A DNA stretch of 64,000 nucleotides from Pseudomonas parafulva (GCF_000800255.1 NZ_CP009747.1:4650001-4714000); one strand, 5' to 3'. Shown: positions 8,637 through 19,360, numbered from the stretch's first letter. The notes: generated by a model not told the origin, from the letters alone. Made by a program: numbers and translations.

Positions 8637-10574
8637 TTACTTGCCTGAGTTCGGAAAGAGGGCTTTGACCGCGTCGTCGATGTCCTTCTTTACACCTTGC
8701 TTGTCCGGTGAGGTCTGGGCGCCGCTTCCGACATTGAGGTCCAGGGTGCCATCTGTGTTGATTTCCCCGTCCTTACTGGCGTGGAAACTGAAATGCTCGC
8801 AGCTGATGTTGATATGGCCGCTGGCGTTGAGCTCGATCACGCTCTTGCCACACACAAGGCGCAGGTTTTCGCCCACCTCGATCAGGTAGCGGGTACTGAC
8901 GCTGTCTGTTTTACTGGCCCCCACCACCAGTTTGTCGTCACGGCGCACGCCCCGGGTCCGGTCCTGGCCGACGGTGTAGGTTTCCAGCTTGCCCACCGTC
9001 TGTGTCCGATTTGCCCCCACCGCCAATGTCTCGTCCTGCTTCACGACAGTGTCCATGTTGCGCTCGGCGTGCATGTACAGCTGTTCCTCTCCGCGCTTGT
9101 CTTCCATGCGGATTTCATTGAAATTCGCCGAGCTGCCGTCCTTGCTCGAACGGCTCTTCATGCCACTCTGGGTGGCATTGGCGGGCAGGTCGTAGGGCAC
9201 TTTCTGCTCGCCGTTGTATACCCGGCCGGTGATGATCGGCGAATCAGGGTCGCCTCCAAGGAAGCTGACGATGACTTCCTGGCCGATCCTCGGAATCTGC
9301 ATCGCGCCCCAGTTCTTGCCGGCCCAGGATTGCGAAACACGAATCCAGCACGAGCTGTTCTCGTCCGACTTGTCATGGCGATCCCAGTAGAAGTGGACCT
9401 TGACCCGACCGTGTTCGTCGGTCCAGATTTCCTCGTCTTTCGGGCCGACCACCAACGCAGTCTGCGGGCCCATGACCTTGGGTCGGGCGGTGCTGGAAAC
9501 CGATCGGAAGGTCTGCAGCGCATCGGTGCAGGTCAGGTCGCTCTCGAACTGGCCGGCACCGCTGCCGCCGCCGGTTTCCAGCGACTCTTGGACAATGTGA
9601 TAGCGCGCCGCGACGATCAGGTACTCACGGTTCTGGTCCAGCCGCCAGAAGCTGGTGAGGGCAAACAGATGGCCGCAGGCCAGCCCTCGGGCATTGCCGT
9701 GCATGTCGATGCGTTCGTGCAGGCTCTGCAGCGACTCCATGCGCGTGCGTGCGTATTGCTCGCCGTCTTCGGTCTTGCTGTAGCCGCCAGGATAGTCGAA
9801 CAGCGGATAAGCCCCGTTCAAGTGCGGGCGCGGCATCACCGAGCGCACCTCAAGCCGGGCGTTGGGGCGTTCGAAATCGTAGTCAGTGAGTTCCAGCGAG
9901 CCTGGTTGTACCTCACGCGCCAACTGCCAGTCGTTGATGTGGTCGCGCTCGCGGTGCTGTGTGTCGGGCGGATAGAAAGGTACCAGTTCGTAGCCTGGTG
10001 CCTTGTGGTGGGCGATGAATGCGTCGGCCAGCACCAGTACATGGCGCAACTTTTCGTGGCGGAAGTAGTAGTAGATGCCTTCATCTTCCATCAGTCGGCT
10101 GACGAAATCGAAGCTGGTCTCGCAATACTGCACACAGTACTCGCGCTCGGGATAGCTGCGGCTCAGGCGATCCTCGAAATCCGAGAAACCCAGGTCCCGG
10201 AACACTTGCTGGATGATCTGCGGTGCGGTTTTCTTCTGGAAAATCCGGCAATCGCTGGTGCGCGTCAGCATCCACAGCCAGGGCCGCAGCGTAACCCGAT
10301 AGCTGGCGAACTGACCGCGCGAGACTGACTGGCTGCAGCGGGTCACGATGCCGTGGAAGTAGCGCTTGACCAGGCCATGGGTCTGCACCGATACGCACAA
10401 AGGCGTGCCGAGCAGCACGTTAAGCTCGATGGCGATGTTGATGCTGGTCAGTTGCAGCTCGAACTCGAACAGGCGGCCCAGCTCCTCGCTGCCGCCCAGT
10501 TCGGAGAGGATCAGCACGTCGGGGCCTAGGGTGCTGTAAACCTTAGCAAGACGTGTCTTTTGCGTGAACAACAT
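8637..10574 (-). CDS. vgrG: VgrG spike protein (TssI)
   Basis: Trimeric spike at the tip of the T6SS tube, related to phage gp27/gp5. The 645-aa product has the gp27-like base (~1-370), the OB-fold gp5-like segment (ARPKVMGPQTALVVGPKDEEIWTDEHGRVKVHFYWDR, IRVSQSWAGKNWGAMQIPRIGQEVIVSFLGGDPDSPIITGRVYNG) and a C-terminal beta-helix of repeated valine/glycine rungs (~490-610). The C-terminus ends about 35 residues after the helix, with no enzymatic extension, so this VgrG carries cargo non-covalently. Its partner is the PAAR-Rhs protein encoded two genes downstream. Confidence 0.96.
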   Translation of the reverse strand: MLFTQKTRLAKVYSTLGPDVLILSELGGSEELGRLFEFELQLTSINIAIELNVLLGTPLCVSVQTHGLVKRYFHGIVTRCSQSVSRGQFASYRVTLRPWLWMLTRTSDCRIFQKKTAPQIIQQVFRDLGFSDFEDRLSRSYPEREYCVQYCETSFDFVSRLMEDEGIYYYFRHEKLRHVLVLADAFIAHHKAPGYELVPFYPPDTQHRERDHINDWQLAREVQPGSLELTDYDFERPNARLEVRSVMPRPHLNGAYPLFDYPGGYSKTEDGEQYARTRMESLQSLHERIDMHGNARGLACGHLFALTSFWRLDQNREYLIVAARYHIVQESLETGGGSGAGQFESDLTCTDALQTFRSVSSTARPKVMGPQTALVVGPKDEEIWTDEHGRVKVHFYWDRHDKSDENSSCWIRVSQSWAGKNWGAMQIPRIGQEVIVSFLGGDPDSPIITGRVYNGEQKVPYDLPANATQSGMKSRSSKDGSSANFNEIRMEDKRGEEQLYMHAERNMDTVVKQDETLAVGANRTQTVGKLETYTVGQDRTRGVRRDDKLVVGASKTDSVSTRYLIEVGENLRLVCGKSVIELNASGHINISCEHFSFHASKDGEINTDGTLDLNVGSGAQTSPDKQGVKKDIDDAVKALFPNSGK

Positions 10575-10597
10575 GAGTCATCCTATAGGCTCGGCGG

Positions 10598-13273
10598 TCA
10601 GTCGGCCGCGCTGAAGTCATAGTGCAGGTCGTTATCGGTGGTCGTGATGCGCACGCTGGCCAGAGGTTTACCTTCGAGCAGGCGGGTGAGGAATTCACGG
10701 CTCATGTCTGGCAGCAGGCCGTTGGTCAGGATGGTGTCGATCATTCGCCCGCCGCTCTCGGTTTCGGTGCAACGCGAGACGATCAGCTCCACGACCGCGT
10801 CGTCGTAGGCGAAACCGACCTTGTGCGTAGCCTCCACGCGCTTGCGGATACGCTCCAGTTGCAGGCGGGTGATGGCCTGGAGCATGGCATCGCTGAGCGG
10901 ATAGTAGGGGATGGTCACCAGGCGGCCGAGCAGGGCGGGCGGAAAGATCTCCAGCAGCGGCTTGCGCAGCAGGGTGGCTACCGCGTCGGGCTCCGGCAGG
11001 GTCTGTGGATCTTGGCAAATGTCGGCGATCAGTTCGGTGCCGGCATTGGTGGTGAGCAGGATCAGCGTGTTGCGAAAATCGATCTGCCGCCCTTCGCCGT
11101 CTTCCATGACGCCCTTGTCGAACACCTGGAAGAAGATTTCGTGCACGTCGGGGTGAGCCTTCTCCACTTCGTCGAGCAGCACCACGCTGTACGGCCGGCG
11201 ACGCACGGCCTCGGTCAGCACACCGCCTTCGCCGTAGCCGACATAGCCGGGGGGCGCGCCCTTGAGGGTGGAGACGGTATGCGCCTCCTGGAACTCGCTC
11301 ATGTTGATGGTGATGAGGTTCTGCTCGCCGCCGTACAGGGCCTCGGCCAAGGCCAGTGCCGTCTCGGTCTTGCCCACGCCCGAGGTGCCGGCCAGCATGA
11401 ATACGCCGATAGGCTTGTTCGGGTTATCCAGCCCGGCGCGAGAGGTCTGGATGCGCTTGGCGATCATCTTCAAGGCGTGGTCCTGGCCGATGATGCGCTT
11501 GGCCAGGTGGCCGTCGAGGTTGAGAACCGTCTCGATCTCGTTGCGCGCCATGCGCCCGACCGGAATGCCGGTCCAATCGGCGACCACCGAAGCCACGGCT
11601 TGATAGTCGACGGTGGGCAGGATCAATGGACTTTCGCCCTGCAAGACGCTCAGGCGCTGTTGCAGGTCGATCAGTTGCTCACGCAGTTCATGGCTGCCCT
11701 GCGCGTCCACGTCCTGGTCGACGACACCGACCTGCTCACGCAGCCGTGCGCGGGTGGCCAGCAACTCGTCGACCAGCGCCTTTTCGTCGCTCCAACGGCT
11801 TTCCAGGGTTTGCAGGCGCTCGCGCTCTTCGGCCAGAAGGCGCTCGGCCGAGGCCTGCCGCTGGGTGGTGTCGACGCCGATGGCTGCCTCGCGGGCGATG
11901 ATCTGCAACTCGACTTCCAGCGCTTCGATGCGCCGCCGGCTGTCGTCCACTTCGGCGGGCACGGCGTGCAGGCTGATGGCAACGCGTGCGCAGGCGGTAT
12001 CGAGCAGGCTCACGGATTTGTCCGGCAATTGCCGCGCAGGGATGTAGCGGTGCGACAGCTTGACGGCCGCTTCCAGCGCTTCGTCGAGGATCTGCACCTG
12101 ATGGTGTTTCTCCATGGTCGAGGCCACCCCGCGCATCATCAGCACGGCCTTGTCCTCGCTCGGCTCATCGACCTGCACCACCTGGAAGCGCCGGGTGAGT
12201 GCCGGGTCTTTCTCGATGTGCTTCTTGTACTCGGCCCAGGTGGTGGCGGCCACGGTGCGCAGGCTGCCGCGGGCCAGGGCCGGTTTGAGCAGGTTGGCGG
12301 CGTCACCGGTGCCGGCTGCGCCGCCGGCGCCGACCAGCGTGTGGGCTTCGTCGATGAACAGGATGATCGGCTTGGGCGAGGCTTGAACGTCCTCGATGAC
12401 TTGACGCAGACGCTGCTCGAATTCGCCTTTCATACTTGCGCCGGCTTGCAGCAGGCCGACATCCAAGCTGCGCAATTCGACGTCCTTGAGCGCCGGCGGC
12501 ACGTCGCCCGCAACGATGCGCAGAGCGAAACCCTCGACCACAGCGGTCTTGCCCACCCCGGCTTCGCCGGTGAGGATCGGGTTGTTCTGCCGGCGGCGCA
12601 TGAGGATGTCGACCAGTTGGCGGATTTCCTCGTCGCGTCCGACGATTGGATCGAGCTTGCCACTGCGCGCCTGCTCGGTGAGGTCGACGGTGAAGCGCTT
12701 GAGCGCCTCCTGCTTGCCCATCGCGGCGGGGGCGACGGCGCCACTGGCTTCGCCCGGTGCCGCTACATTGAAGCCATCGCTGGCGCTCAGGCCGTTTTCG
12801 GGGGAGTCGCCGACGTATTCGTCGAAGCGTTCGCTCAGGGCCTCGATCTTCAGCTTGGCGAACTCGCTCGACAGCCCCAGCAGGGCATTACGCAGACTCG
12901 ACGTCTTGAGAATGCCGACTAGCAGATAACCGGTGCGCACCTGGCTCTGACCGAACATCAAACTGCCGTACACCCAGCCGCGTTCGACCGCTTCTTCCAC
13001 CTGCGAGGACAGATCGGTGATCGAGGTGGAACCGCGTGGCAGACGGTCCAAGGCATCGGTGAGGTCTCGGGCCAGGCGCGCCGGCTCGACGTTGAACTGG
13101 CGCACGATGCGGTGCAGGTCGCTGTCCTGCAACTGCAACAACTGGTGCAACCAATGCACCAGTTCCACATAGGGGTTGCCGCGCAGCTTGCAGAACACCG
13201 TGGCGGCTTCGATGGCTTTGTAGGCCACGCTGTTGAGTTTGCCGAACAGCGCGGCGCGACTGATTTCACCCAT
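10598..13273 (-). CDS. clpV: ClpV AAA+ ATPase (TssH)
   Basis: Hexameric ATPase that disassembles the contracted TssBC sheath for reuse. The ATG at 13273 begins [14 protein letters not shown] and has AGGAG 9 bases upstream; the open frame extends 42 codons further up but those codons lie inside tssG. The 891-aa protein has an N-terminal Clp-N domain, Walker A1 GEAGVGKT (236-243), Walker [15 protein letters not shown] (~308), a coiled middle domain (~430-560) and a second AAA+ module with [14 protein letters not shown] (K near 635). The TSGVGKTET form of the second P-loop is typical of ClpV rather than ClpB. Overlaps the end of tssG by 8 bases and is 23 bases from vgrG. Confidence 0.95.
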   Translation of the reverse strand: MGEISRAALFGKLNSVAYKAIEAATVFCKLRGNPYVELVHWLHQLLQLQDSDLHRIVRQFNVEPARLARDLTDALDRLPRGSTSITDLSSQVEEAVERGWVYGSLMFGQSQVRTGYLLVGILKTSSLRNALLGLSSEFAKLKIEALSERFDEYVGDSPENGLSASDGFNVAAPGEASGAVAPAAMGKQEALKRFTVDLTEQARSGKLDPIVGRDEEIRQLVDILMRRRQNNPILTGEAGVGKTAVVEGFALRIVAGDVPPALKDVELRSLDVGLLQAGASMKGEFEQRLRQVIEDVQASPKPIILFIDEAHTLVGAGGAAGTGDAANLLKPALARGSLRTVAATTWAEYKKHIEKDPALTRRFQVVQVDEPSEDKAVLMMRGVASTMEKHHQVQILDEALEAAVKLSHRYIPARQLPDKSVSLLDTACARVAISLHAVPAEVDDSRRRIEALEVELQIIAREAAIGVDTTQRQASAERLLAEERERLQTLESRWSDEKALVDELLATRARLREQVGVVDQDVDAQGSHELREQLIDLQQRLSVLQGESPLILPTVDYQAVASVVADWTGIPVGRMARNEIETVLNLDGHLAKRIIGQDHALKMIAKRIQTSRAGLDNPNKPIGVFMLAGTSGVGKTETALALAEALYGGEQNLITINMSEFQEAHTVSTLKGAPPGYVGYGEGGVLTEAVRRRPYSVVLLDEVEKAHPDVHEIFFQVFDKGVMEDGEGRQIDFRNTLILLTTNAGTELIADICQDPQTLPEPDAVATLLRKPLLEIFPPALLGRLVTIPYYPLSDAMLQAITRLQLERIRKRVEATHKVGFAYDDAVVELIVSRCTETESGGRMIDTILTNGLLPDMSREFLTRLLEGKPLASVRITTTDNDLHYDFSAAD

Positions 13274-14282
13274 GTTGCGGACTCCTTGTGCGGGGGGATT
13301 GGACCGGTTGCTCGGCGTAGTAGCGAGCCAGTTTGAGATCGTTGGCATCGTGTTGAGGTGTGCCGGCCCAGGTGTCGAAGCCCAGGCGCCTGCCGGCATC
13401 GAGCTGCAATGCAGGCACTTGTTCGCGAGCGAGGATAAGGTTCAGGTCCCAATCGAGCTCATGGCCTTGGTACTCGGCGACCCAGGCCGCCAGCTCGACG
13501 AAGGCTTGGCCGCCGGGCAGCAGGGCGTGGTATTGCTCCAGGTTCAGCGGGCCAATGCACAGGCGGAACTTGTGCTGGCGATCCCAGACGTGGCGCCCCA
13601 GGCACAGGTCCACGCCCAGGCGGTTGGCATGTACGCTCATGCGGCTGCGCTCGGGCAGTTCCAACCACTGGCCGACATACTCTTCGATGTGTACAGGCAC
13701 GTCGAAATAGCTCGACAGAATGCTGCACAGCCCGTCCGGGTAGCGCGTCTGCGCCGCCAGATGGCCTGAATAGTGCAGTTTGGCCGTATATGGCAGTGGG
13801 CCTTGGTGCTGCAGTTCGGGCTGACCTCGGCCGATCAGCGCCGCCAGGCGCGCGGCCCAATAGTCGTCGTCGGGCCGGTCGTGGCTGACTGTCGGCCGTG
13901 CCTCGGCCCAAGCCCGATAGAACAGCGTCAGCAGGCGGTGGTGGAAGATGTCGAGGAAGCGCTTGCTGGTGTGGTCGGCGTGGTTGCGCTCGCGCTCGCG
14001 CAGGTACTCGGTCAGGTGCAGTGGCAGTGGGCCGTTGGGGCCGCCAAGGCCGAAGAAGAACTGCTCCAGACGCGCGGGCCCGATGTCGCTGTAGGTTATC
14101 GAGGCCAGTGTCGCCGGCGCGAAGCTGCAATCGAGGTGCTGACCCAGACGCACGGGTTCGTCGGCCAGGCGCTGGGCATGGCCAAAGCGCGGCAAATCTG
14201 GGTGCTCGGTCTCCAGGCGGCGTAGCGCCTGAAAGAAGTCGAACGCCCAGGGTTCGGCGTGCATGGCCTCGAGTATGTTCAC
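13266..14282 (-). CDS. tssG: T6SS baseplate subunit TssG
   Basis: Baseplate wedge component that pairs with TssF and TssE. The 338-aa reading starts at a GTG (14282) overlapping the tssF stop codon (GTGA). It opens with [24 protein letters not shown], the hallmark PW.FDFFQALR motif, followed by SITYSDIGPARLEQFFFGLGGPNGPLPLHLTEYLRER. Length matches the family (330-350 aa). Alternative starts are ATG 14315, inside tssF, and ATG 14264. The open frame continues upstream for 900 bases as a shadow of tssF and should not be read as part of this gene. Confidence 0.92.
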   Translation of the reverse strand: MNILEAMHAEPWAFDFFQALRRLETEHPDLPRFGHAQRLADEPVRLGQHLDCSFAPATLASITYSDIGPARLEQFFFGLGGPNGPLPLHLTEYLRERERNHADHTSKRFLDIFHHRLLTLFYRAWAEARPTVSHDRPDDDYWAARLAALIGRGQPELQHQGPLPYTAKLHYSGHLAAQTRYPDGLCSILSSYFDVPVHIEEYVGQWLELPERSRMSVHANRLGVDLCLGRHVWDRQHKFRLCIGPLNLEQYHALLPGGQAFVELAAWVAEYQGHELDWDLNLILAREQVPALQLDAGRRLGFDTWAGTPQHDANDLKLARYYAEQPVQSPRTRSPQHG

Positions 14283-16141
14283 AGGCTCGGCCTGCGTCCG
14301 GGCTTGGCTTTCCATCGCATGATCTCGCCGCGCTCGGTGGTGCGCAGCACGGTTTCGGTAAAGCTGTTGATGGAGACGTAACGCGTCAGGAAACGCTCGA
14401 ATACTGCACCGAGCAGGAACACGCCTGTTCCGCGGAAGGCGTTCTCGTCGAATTCCAGAGTGATTTCCAGGCCTCGGCCGAACACGATGGGTCCTGGCAT
14501 CGGCAGGCGTCGCGTGCAAGGTTTGGCGCTGACCTCGCGCAGGCCTTCGATTTGCAGATGCAAGGCGCTGTCCTGGCTGTCGCCGTAAAGGCGTAACAGC
14601 TCGCGCAGCGCTGCCGCCCCTTGACCCTGCTCGGTGAGCGACAAGTAATTGAGCGACAACTGGCTGATCAGGCGCCAGGCGCGGTTGTCGTGGGCGTGGC
14701 TGGCCTTCGGCCGGCTGGGACCTGCCAGGCAGCGCACCGCAGAAACCGGCGCGCTGTCGGCCAGGCTGAAATCGCTGCGTCCGTCGCCCACGTTCATGAA
14801 CAGTGGCAGGTCGCGGTTGCTGCACAGCGCGCTGATACCCAACTGGCGCAAGTCGTGTCGGTAGGGCGCCTGCTGGCCGTCGACCAGGCTGATGAACGTC
14901 TCGCTGCCCATGTAACTCGAGCGCGTGCCGGTACGCCGCTGCTCGCTGGACAATACGCGCTGTTCGCGGCGCAGGATGTAGTACGCCTGGTCGCGACCGT
15001 AGCGCGATGGGTCGCGCACCGCATAGAACGGCAGGAACGACTGGTCCGAGCCCGTGCCGTGACCGGTGACGGCCTGCAGTGAGTGGATTTCGAAGTCGGT
15101 GGGCCGGGTGCGGTCGGCGATCACATGGTGCTCGTTGACCTTGTCGGTCAGATGAATGCGGTCGGTGCGGCGTGGAAACAGGTTGATCGCCGGGGTGCAA
15201 AAGGGCACCAGGCGCTCGGCGCCAACACTGTTTTCCAAGGTCGAATCGAAACGCTCGAACAGGACCAGCAGTTCCAGCTCCTGGCCGTTGCAGCGCTTGA
15301 CCGCGCGCTCGAGCCCGGCGAAGTCGACGAACAGGAACCGTTGCGGCAGGGCGAAATACTCCTGCAGCAGGCGGTAGCCCTGGAAGGCTTGCGGCACCAC
15401 CGGCAGGGCGGCCTCATGGTCGTCGAAACCGCATGGGCGCAGCGCCTGTTCCAGCGGGATGCGCTCGACCCAGTCGGCGCCGGGCTGGCGGGCGAACACC
15501 GCGCAGGCGCTGCCGAGCAACTGCTCGTACAGGCGGTAGGGCATCTCGTCGGCACCATTGAGGTACAACGGCAAGTGCTTGAGTGGCAGGCTGGAAAACG
15601 GAATCTCGGCGCCGCTGCGCAGGGTCAGGCGCAAGGCCGCACGAGCCTTGGGCTCGCTGGCAGCGAGGCGACCGAGTACCGCGCCTGGGTTGCCGAAGTA
15701 CTCTGCGCGCGCCACCTGCAGCGGCCACAAGGTCACCTCTTGCGTGCTGCGGAATTCGCAGGGGGTTTGCGAATCGCGGCCCAGGTTGGCGCGTAATGCG
15801 CTGCCGCGCGGCAGCGGGAAACCGGCACTGAGCGAGCCCTCGTCGGGGTCGGTCTGCAACTGCACGATGGTCATCGACGGGGTCGGTGCCAGGTAGTGCG
15901 GGTAGGCGATTTCCAGCAGGTTGTGGGTGAAGGTCGGATACTCGGCGTCGAGTTTGAACTGCACCCGTGCGGTGAGGTAGGCAAAGCCTTCGAGCAGGCG
16001 CTCGACGTAAGGGTCGGCGCATTCGATGCCGGAGAGCGTCAGGCGCCCGGCGATCTTGGGATACTCACGGGCAAATTCCGCAGCGCTCTCGCGGATGTGG
16101 CGCAGTTCTTGGTTGTACAGTTCGAGCAAGCGCGGATTCAT
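14279..16141 (-). CDS. tssF: T6SS baseplate subunit TssF
   Basis: Baseplate wedge protein of 620 aa (VasA/ImpG family). It begins [34 protein letters not shown] and continues [20 protein letters not shown], both diagnostic of the family. Start ATG overlaps the tssE stop by 4 bases, and its own stop overlaps the tssG GTG, so E-F-G are translationally coupled. Confidence 0.96.
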   Translation of the reverse strand: MNPRLLELYNQELRHIRESAAEFAREYPKIAGRLTLSGIECADPYVERLLEGFAYLTARVQFKLDAEYPTFTHNLLEIAYPHYLAPTPSMTIVQLQTDPDEGSLSAGFPLPRGSALRANLGRDSQTPCEFRSTQEVTLWPLQVARAEYFGNPGAVLGRLAASEPKARAALRLTLRSGAEIPFSSLPLKHLPLYLNGADEMPYRLYEQLLGSACAVFARQPGADWVERIPLEQALRPCGFDDHEAALPVVPQAFQGYRLLQEYFALPQRFLFVDFAGLERAVKRCNGQELELLVLFERFDSTLENSVGAERLVPFCTPAINLFPRRTDRIHLTDKVNEHHVIADRTRPTDFEIHSLQAVTGHGTGSDQSFLPFYAVRDPSRYGRDQAYYILRREQRVLSSEQRRTGTRSSYMGSETFISLVDGQQAPYRHDLRQLGISALCSNRDLPLFMNVGDGRSDFSLADSAPVSAVRCLAGPSRPKASHAHDNRAWRLISQLSLNYLSLTEQGQGAAALRELLRLYGDSQDSALHLQIEGLREVSAKPCTRRLPMPGPIVFGRGLEITLEFDENAFRGTGVFLLGAVFERFLTRYVSINSFTETVLRTTERGEIMRWKAKPGRRPSL

Positions 16142-16653
16142 GCGCGTCTCCGGCGATCGGCGGTGGTTACACGCACCTGCCCAGACTCCAGGTCCAGGTC
16201 GGTCTGCAGCAGCAGTGGCAGGGCCGCGGGCTGGGCCCAGAGGTCGCCTTCGATTTCGAAACTCAGGGCGTTGGCATTCATTTCAGCCGGCGCGGCCAGG
16301 GCTCGGACACGCAGCGTGTGGGTCAGGATGCGCGGCTCGTAGGTGGCGATGGCTTGATGAATGATGCGCTCAAGGGCCTGCAGATCGATGTTGGTGGCGC
16401 AGTTGCCGGCCAACGCAGGCAGTCCGTAGTTGATCACCGAGGTGCCGGCCGGGGTATTCAGGGTGTCGTCGCTGTCGAGCAACGAGGTGGTGTTCAGTAG
16501 CCAGGCCAAGTCGCGCAGGACCGAGGCCTTGAGCTGTTGCAGCGACAGTACGCGTTTGTCCGGAGCTTCCTGCGGGTTGCCGGGATCATCGTCGGTCAGA
16601 CGATCGAGCAGCGAGGGTTGCAGGCGGTCGCGGGCGGCGATGTCGGCTACCAC
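16138..16653 (-). CDS. tssE: T6SS baseplate subunit TssE (gp25-like)
   Basis: Small baseplate protein, homologue of phage T4 gp25, which seeds sheath polymerisation. The 171-aa product contains [12 protein letters not shown] near the N-terminus, [18 protein letters not shown] and [13 protein letters not shown] in the middle, and [15 protein letters not shown] near the C-terminus, all typical of TssE. Start is a GTG at 16653 overlapping the preceding lipoprotein gene by 7 bases. Confidence 0.94.
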   Translation of the reverse strand: MVADIAARDRLQPSLLDRLTDDDPGNPQEAPDKRVLSLQQLKASVLRDLAWLLNTTSLLDSDDTLNTPAGTSVINYGLPALAGNCATNIDLQALERIIHQAIATYEPRILTHTLRVRALAAPAEMNANALSFEIEGDLWAQPAALPLLLQTDLDLESGQVRVTTADRRRRA

Positions 16654-17144
16654 GTGAATAGCCCCACGAAGTCCTTCTGGTCCAAGGGACCGGTCATGCA
16701 GCTCCCACCTTTTGCCAAGATGGAAGGTTCGAGCCCGCTGTCCATCAGGCGCACGGCCTGATACTGGCTATCACATCGCCCAGGCGTTGAGGGATCGGCT
16801 TCGACATGGCTCACAATGATGACCTGTGCTCCTCTGAACTGCTCCACTCGAGGCCGGCCAGTGTTGCGTTCGGGGCTCAATTGGCATGGCCACGGCATCT
16901 GCAGCTCCAAAAGCGATTGATCGCTTTTTTGCAAGGCGCAGCGGCCTTGGTGACTCACCAGCGCAAGCGTTTGTCCGCCAATCGTGACTGTTGGGTCGAG
17001 CGGGAAGGGTGACGGGGTCTGTTGGGTACAAGCACTCAGAGCAAGTGTCATCATCAGGCCGGGCAAGACCCTGGATAGTGTTTCGCAAGGCGAAGCATCG
17101 GCGGGGTAGGCATTCCAAAGGTTCATGAAAGAAGGCTTGGCCAT
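16647..17144 (-). CDS. Uncharacterised putative lipoprotein between hcp and tssE
   Basis: Not recognised. The 165-aa product has a short hydrophobic stretch ending in a lipobox, LALSAC (Cys near residue 39), after an unusually long N-region. The mature part is Cys-containing and rich in Pro, Gln and Ser, with no motif I can name. ATG 17144 has AAGG about 11 bases upstream; ATG 17126 is possible but lacks a ribosome site. It overlaps tssE by 7 bases, so it is co-translated with the baseplate genes. In P. aeruginosa H1-T6SS the slot between hcp1 and tssE1 holds tagJ1, but this product is far shorter and, unlike TagJ, appears exported. An accessory or immunity-like envelope role is possible. Confidence 0.6.
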   Translation of the reverse strand: MAKPSFMNLWNAYPADASPCETLSRVLPGLMMTLALSACTQQTPSPFPLDPTVTIGGQTLALVSHQGRCALQKSDQSLLELQMPWPCQLSPERNTGRPRVEQFRGAQVIIVSHVEADPSTPGRCDSQYQAVRLMDSGLEPSILAKGGSCMTGPLDQKDFVGLFTW

Positions 17145-17215
17145 GACCGATTACCTTGGGCAAATCTGGTGTACAAGAGAACGCTGGCGCCTTGTGGGGA
17201 CGCCAGCGTGCGCGA

Positions 17216-17704
17216 TCAGATCTTGACGTTCTGACGCACGTTCCAACCATACTTGATCGCGCCGCCTTCCTTCGTGCCGTCGGCCTTCTGCGGTTGGTAG
17301 TCCACGGTAACCTTGGCGAAGTTCAAGGTGACGTTCTCGGTCAGGCGGTCATCGCTGCCCGAGCCGCCGGTGCTCAGCGAGCTGATGATCACTTCATCCA
17401 GGTTGATGATCAGGTACTCGACCTGGCTCTCGCCACCGGCCTTGCGCACGGTCAGCTTGACCTTGTCGATGTGCTTGCCGCTGGAGCAGTGGGCCATCAG
17501 GTTCGGGCTGGACTTGTCGACGTACTTGGTGATCGACAGGTCCTGGATGTTGACCTTGCCGGCACCGCCGCCGCTGCCCACGTGCATGTTGCCGGACTGG
17601 GACATGCCCCAGCTCCAGTTCAGCACGTCGATTTCTTCCTTGTGGGCCTTGTCTGCGGACTCGCCCTTGATGTCGCCGATCTTGATGAAAATGTCTACAG
17701 CCAT
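17216..17704 (-). CDS. hcp: Hcp tube protein (TssD)
   Basis: Forms the hexameric rings stacked into the expelled T6SS tube, and also binds small effectors in its lumen. The 162-aa protein begins MAVDIFIKIGDIKGESADKAHKEEIDVLNWSWGMSQSG and ends KYGWNVRQNVKI, the classic Hcp1 type. Separated from tssC by 152 bases carrying an 8-bp stem (17806-17827) and from the next gene by 71 bases, consistent with separate control of this highly expressed gene. Confidence 0.97.
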   Translation of the reverse strand: MAVDIFIKIGDIKGESADKAHKEEIDVLNWSWGMSQSGNMHVGSGGGAGKVNIQDLSITKYVDKSSPNLMAHCSSGKHIDKVKLTVRKAGGESQVEYLIINLDEVIISSLSTGGSGSDDRLTENVTLNFAKVTVDYQPQKADGTKEGGAIKYGWNVRQNVKI

Positions 17705-17805
17705 GATGTCCTCGATATATCGCGTCGGTTGGCGTTCGTCGTGAGGTCGTACAGTTCCGGGGAAGCTGCTTCACCTGCGAGACAAGGTTCGTAGGTTGGC
17801 AAGGC

Positions 17806-17827
17806 TTCCCCTCTCGGTCGAGAGGGA
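17806..17827 (-). terminator. Hairpin between tssC and hcp (attenuator or RNA-processing site)
   Basis: The inverted repeat CCCTCTCG / CGAGAGGG lies 30 bases past the tssC stop. There is no clear T-tract on the minus strand, so partial attenuation or 3'-end protection of an RNA upstream of hcp is more likely than full termination. Confidence 0.45.
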
Positions 17828-17856
17828 AATCACTCCCCCTGAGGGTCAAAAGTCGA

Positions 17857-19350
17857 TCAAGCCCCTTTGGCCGACGGCAGCTTCGAGACCAGTCGCAGCG
17901 ACACGGTCAGCCCTTCGAGCTGGTAGTGCGGGCGCAGGTAGAAGCGCGAGTTGTAGTAGCCAGGATTGCCCTCGATTTCTTCGACCACCACTTCTGCGGC
18001 AGCCAGCGGGTGCTGGGCCTTGGTGGTTTCGCTGGAGTGCGCGGGATCGCCGTCGACGTAGTTCAGGATCCAGTCCTGCAGCCAGCGCTGCATCTCGTCC
18101 TTTTCCTTGAACGAGCCGATCTTGTCGCGAACGATGCACTTCAGGTAATGGGCGAAGCGGCAGGTGGCGAACAGGTACGGCAGGCGTGCGGCCAGGTTGG
18201 CGTTGGCGGTGGCGTCCGGGTCGTCGTATTCGGCCGGCTTCTGCAACGACTGGGCGCCGATGAAGGCGGCAAAGTCGGTGTTCTTCTTGTGCAGCAGCGG
18301 CATGAAGCCGTTTTTCGCCAATTCCGCTTCACGACGGTCGGAAATGGCGATCTCGGTCGGACACTTCATGTCCACGCCACCGTCGTCGGTGGGGAAGGTA
18401 TGTGCCGGCAGGCCCTGTACTTCACCGCCCGATTCCACACCGCGGATGCGCGAGCACCAGCCGTAGTGCTTGAACGAGCGATTGATGTTCACTGCCATGG
18501 CATAGGCGGCATTGGCCCAGGTGTATTTGCTGCTGTCGGCGCCGTCAGTATCCTCTTCGAAAGCGAAGGCTTCGACCGGGTCGGTCTTGGCACCGTAGGG
18601 CAGACGTGCCAGGAAGCGTGGCATGGTCAGGCCGATATAGCGCGAGTCTTCCGATTCGCGCAGCGAACGCCAGCCGGCATATTCGGGGGTGGTGAAGATC
18701 TTGGTCAGGTCGCGCGGGTTGGACAGTTCCTGCCAGGAACCCATGCCCATAACCGTCGGCGAGGCGGCAGCAATGAAAGGGGCATGCATCGAGGCGCAGA
18801 CCTTGGACAGCTCGCCAAGCAGCTCGACGTCGGGCGGCGACTGGTCGAAATAGTAGTCGCCCACCAGGCAGCCGTAGGGCTCGCCGCCGAACTGACCGTA
18901 TTCCTCTTCGTAGAGTTTCTTGAACACCGGGCTCTGGTCCCAGGCGGTGCCCTTGAATTTCTTCAGGGTCTTGTGCAGGTCGGTCTTGGACACGTTGAGC
19001 ACACGGATCTTCAGTTGCTCGTCGCTCTCGGTGTTGGTGACCAGGTAGTGCAGACCGCGCCAGGCGCTTTCCAGCTTCTGGAACTCGTCATGGTGAATGA
19101 TCTGGTTGACCTGGGCAGTGAGCTTGGCGTCGATGGCGGCAATGATCTGCTCGATCGAGCCGATGGCATCATCGGAAACCAGATTGGTCTGCGCCAATGC
19201 CTGCTCGGCCAGGGTGCGTACGGCGCTCTGCACCGCCTCCTTGGCGCGTTCGGTCTTGGGTTTGAATTCCTGCAGCAGCAGGTTGGCGAACTCGCTGGTC
19301 TGCTCGGTGCTGGCCTCGGCGGCCTGGTTGTCGCGCAATGTGTCGGTCAT
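17857..19350 (-). CDS. tssC: T6SS contractile sheath large subunit TssC (VipB)
   Basis: Large sheath protein that with TssB wraps the Hcp tube. ATG 19350 (MTDTLRDNQAAEAS) has GAGGAG upstream and gives 497 aa, the usual length; the frame runs 40 codons further up into tssB and is not used. Diagnostic segments are FQKLESAWRGLHYLV, KFKGTAWDQSPVFKKLYEEEYGQFGGEPYG, SPTVMGMGSWQELSNPRDL and the C-terminal YYNSRFYLRPHYQLEGLTVSLRLVSKLP. Follows tssB by 10 bases. Confidence 0.97.
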   Translation of the reverse strand: MTDTLRDNQAAEASTEQTSEFANLLLQEFKPKTERAKEAVQSAVRTLAEQALAQTNLVSDDAIGSIEQIIAAIDAKLTAQVNQIIHHDEFQKLESAWRGLHYLVTNTESDEQLKIRVLNVSKTDLHKTLKKFKGTAWDQSPVFKKLYEEEYGQFGGEPYGCLVGDYYFDQSPPDVELLGELSKVCASMHAPFIAAASPTVMGMGSWQELSNPRDLTKIFTTPEYAGWRSLRESEDSRYIGLTMPRFLARLPYGAKTDPVEAFAFEEDTDGADSSKYTWANAAYAMAVNINRSFKHYGWCSRIRGVESGGEVQGLPAHTFPTDDGGVDMKCPTEIAISDRREAELAKNGFMPLLHKKNTDFAAFIGAQSLQKPAEYDDPDATANANLAARLPYLFATCRFAHYLKCIVRDKIGSFKEKDEMQRWLQDWILNYVDGDPAHSSETTKAQHPLAAAEVVVEEIEGNPGYYNSRFYLRPHYQLEGLTVSLRLVSKLPSAKGA

Positions 19351-19360
19351 GGCGGGCTCC

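Noticed and set aside
8781..10328. 515-codon open frame opposite vgrG
   Set aside because: Shadow of vgrG with no domain content.
10622..12922. 766-codon open frame on the plus strand opposite clpV
   Set aside because: Shadow of clpV; the translation is low-complexity and without recognisable domains.
13274..13399. Longer ClpV N-terminus
   Set aside because: The 42 extra codons lie within tssG, lack a ribosome site and precede the conserved [10 protein letters not shown] start.
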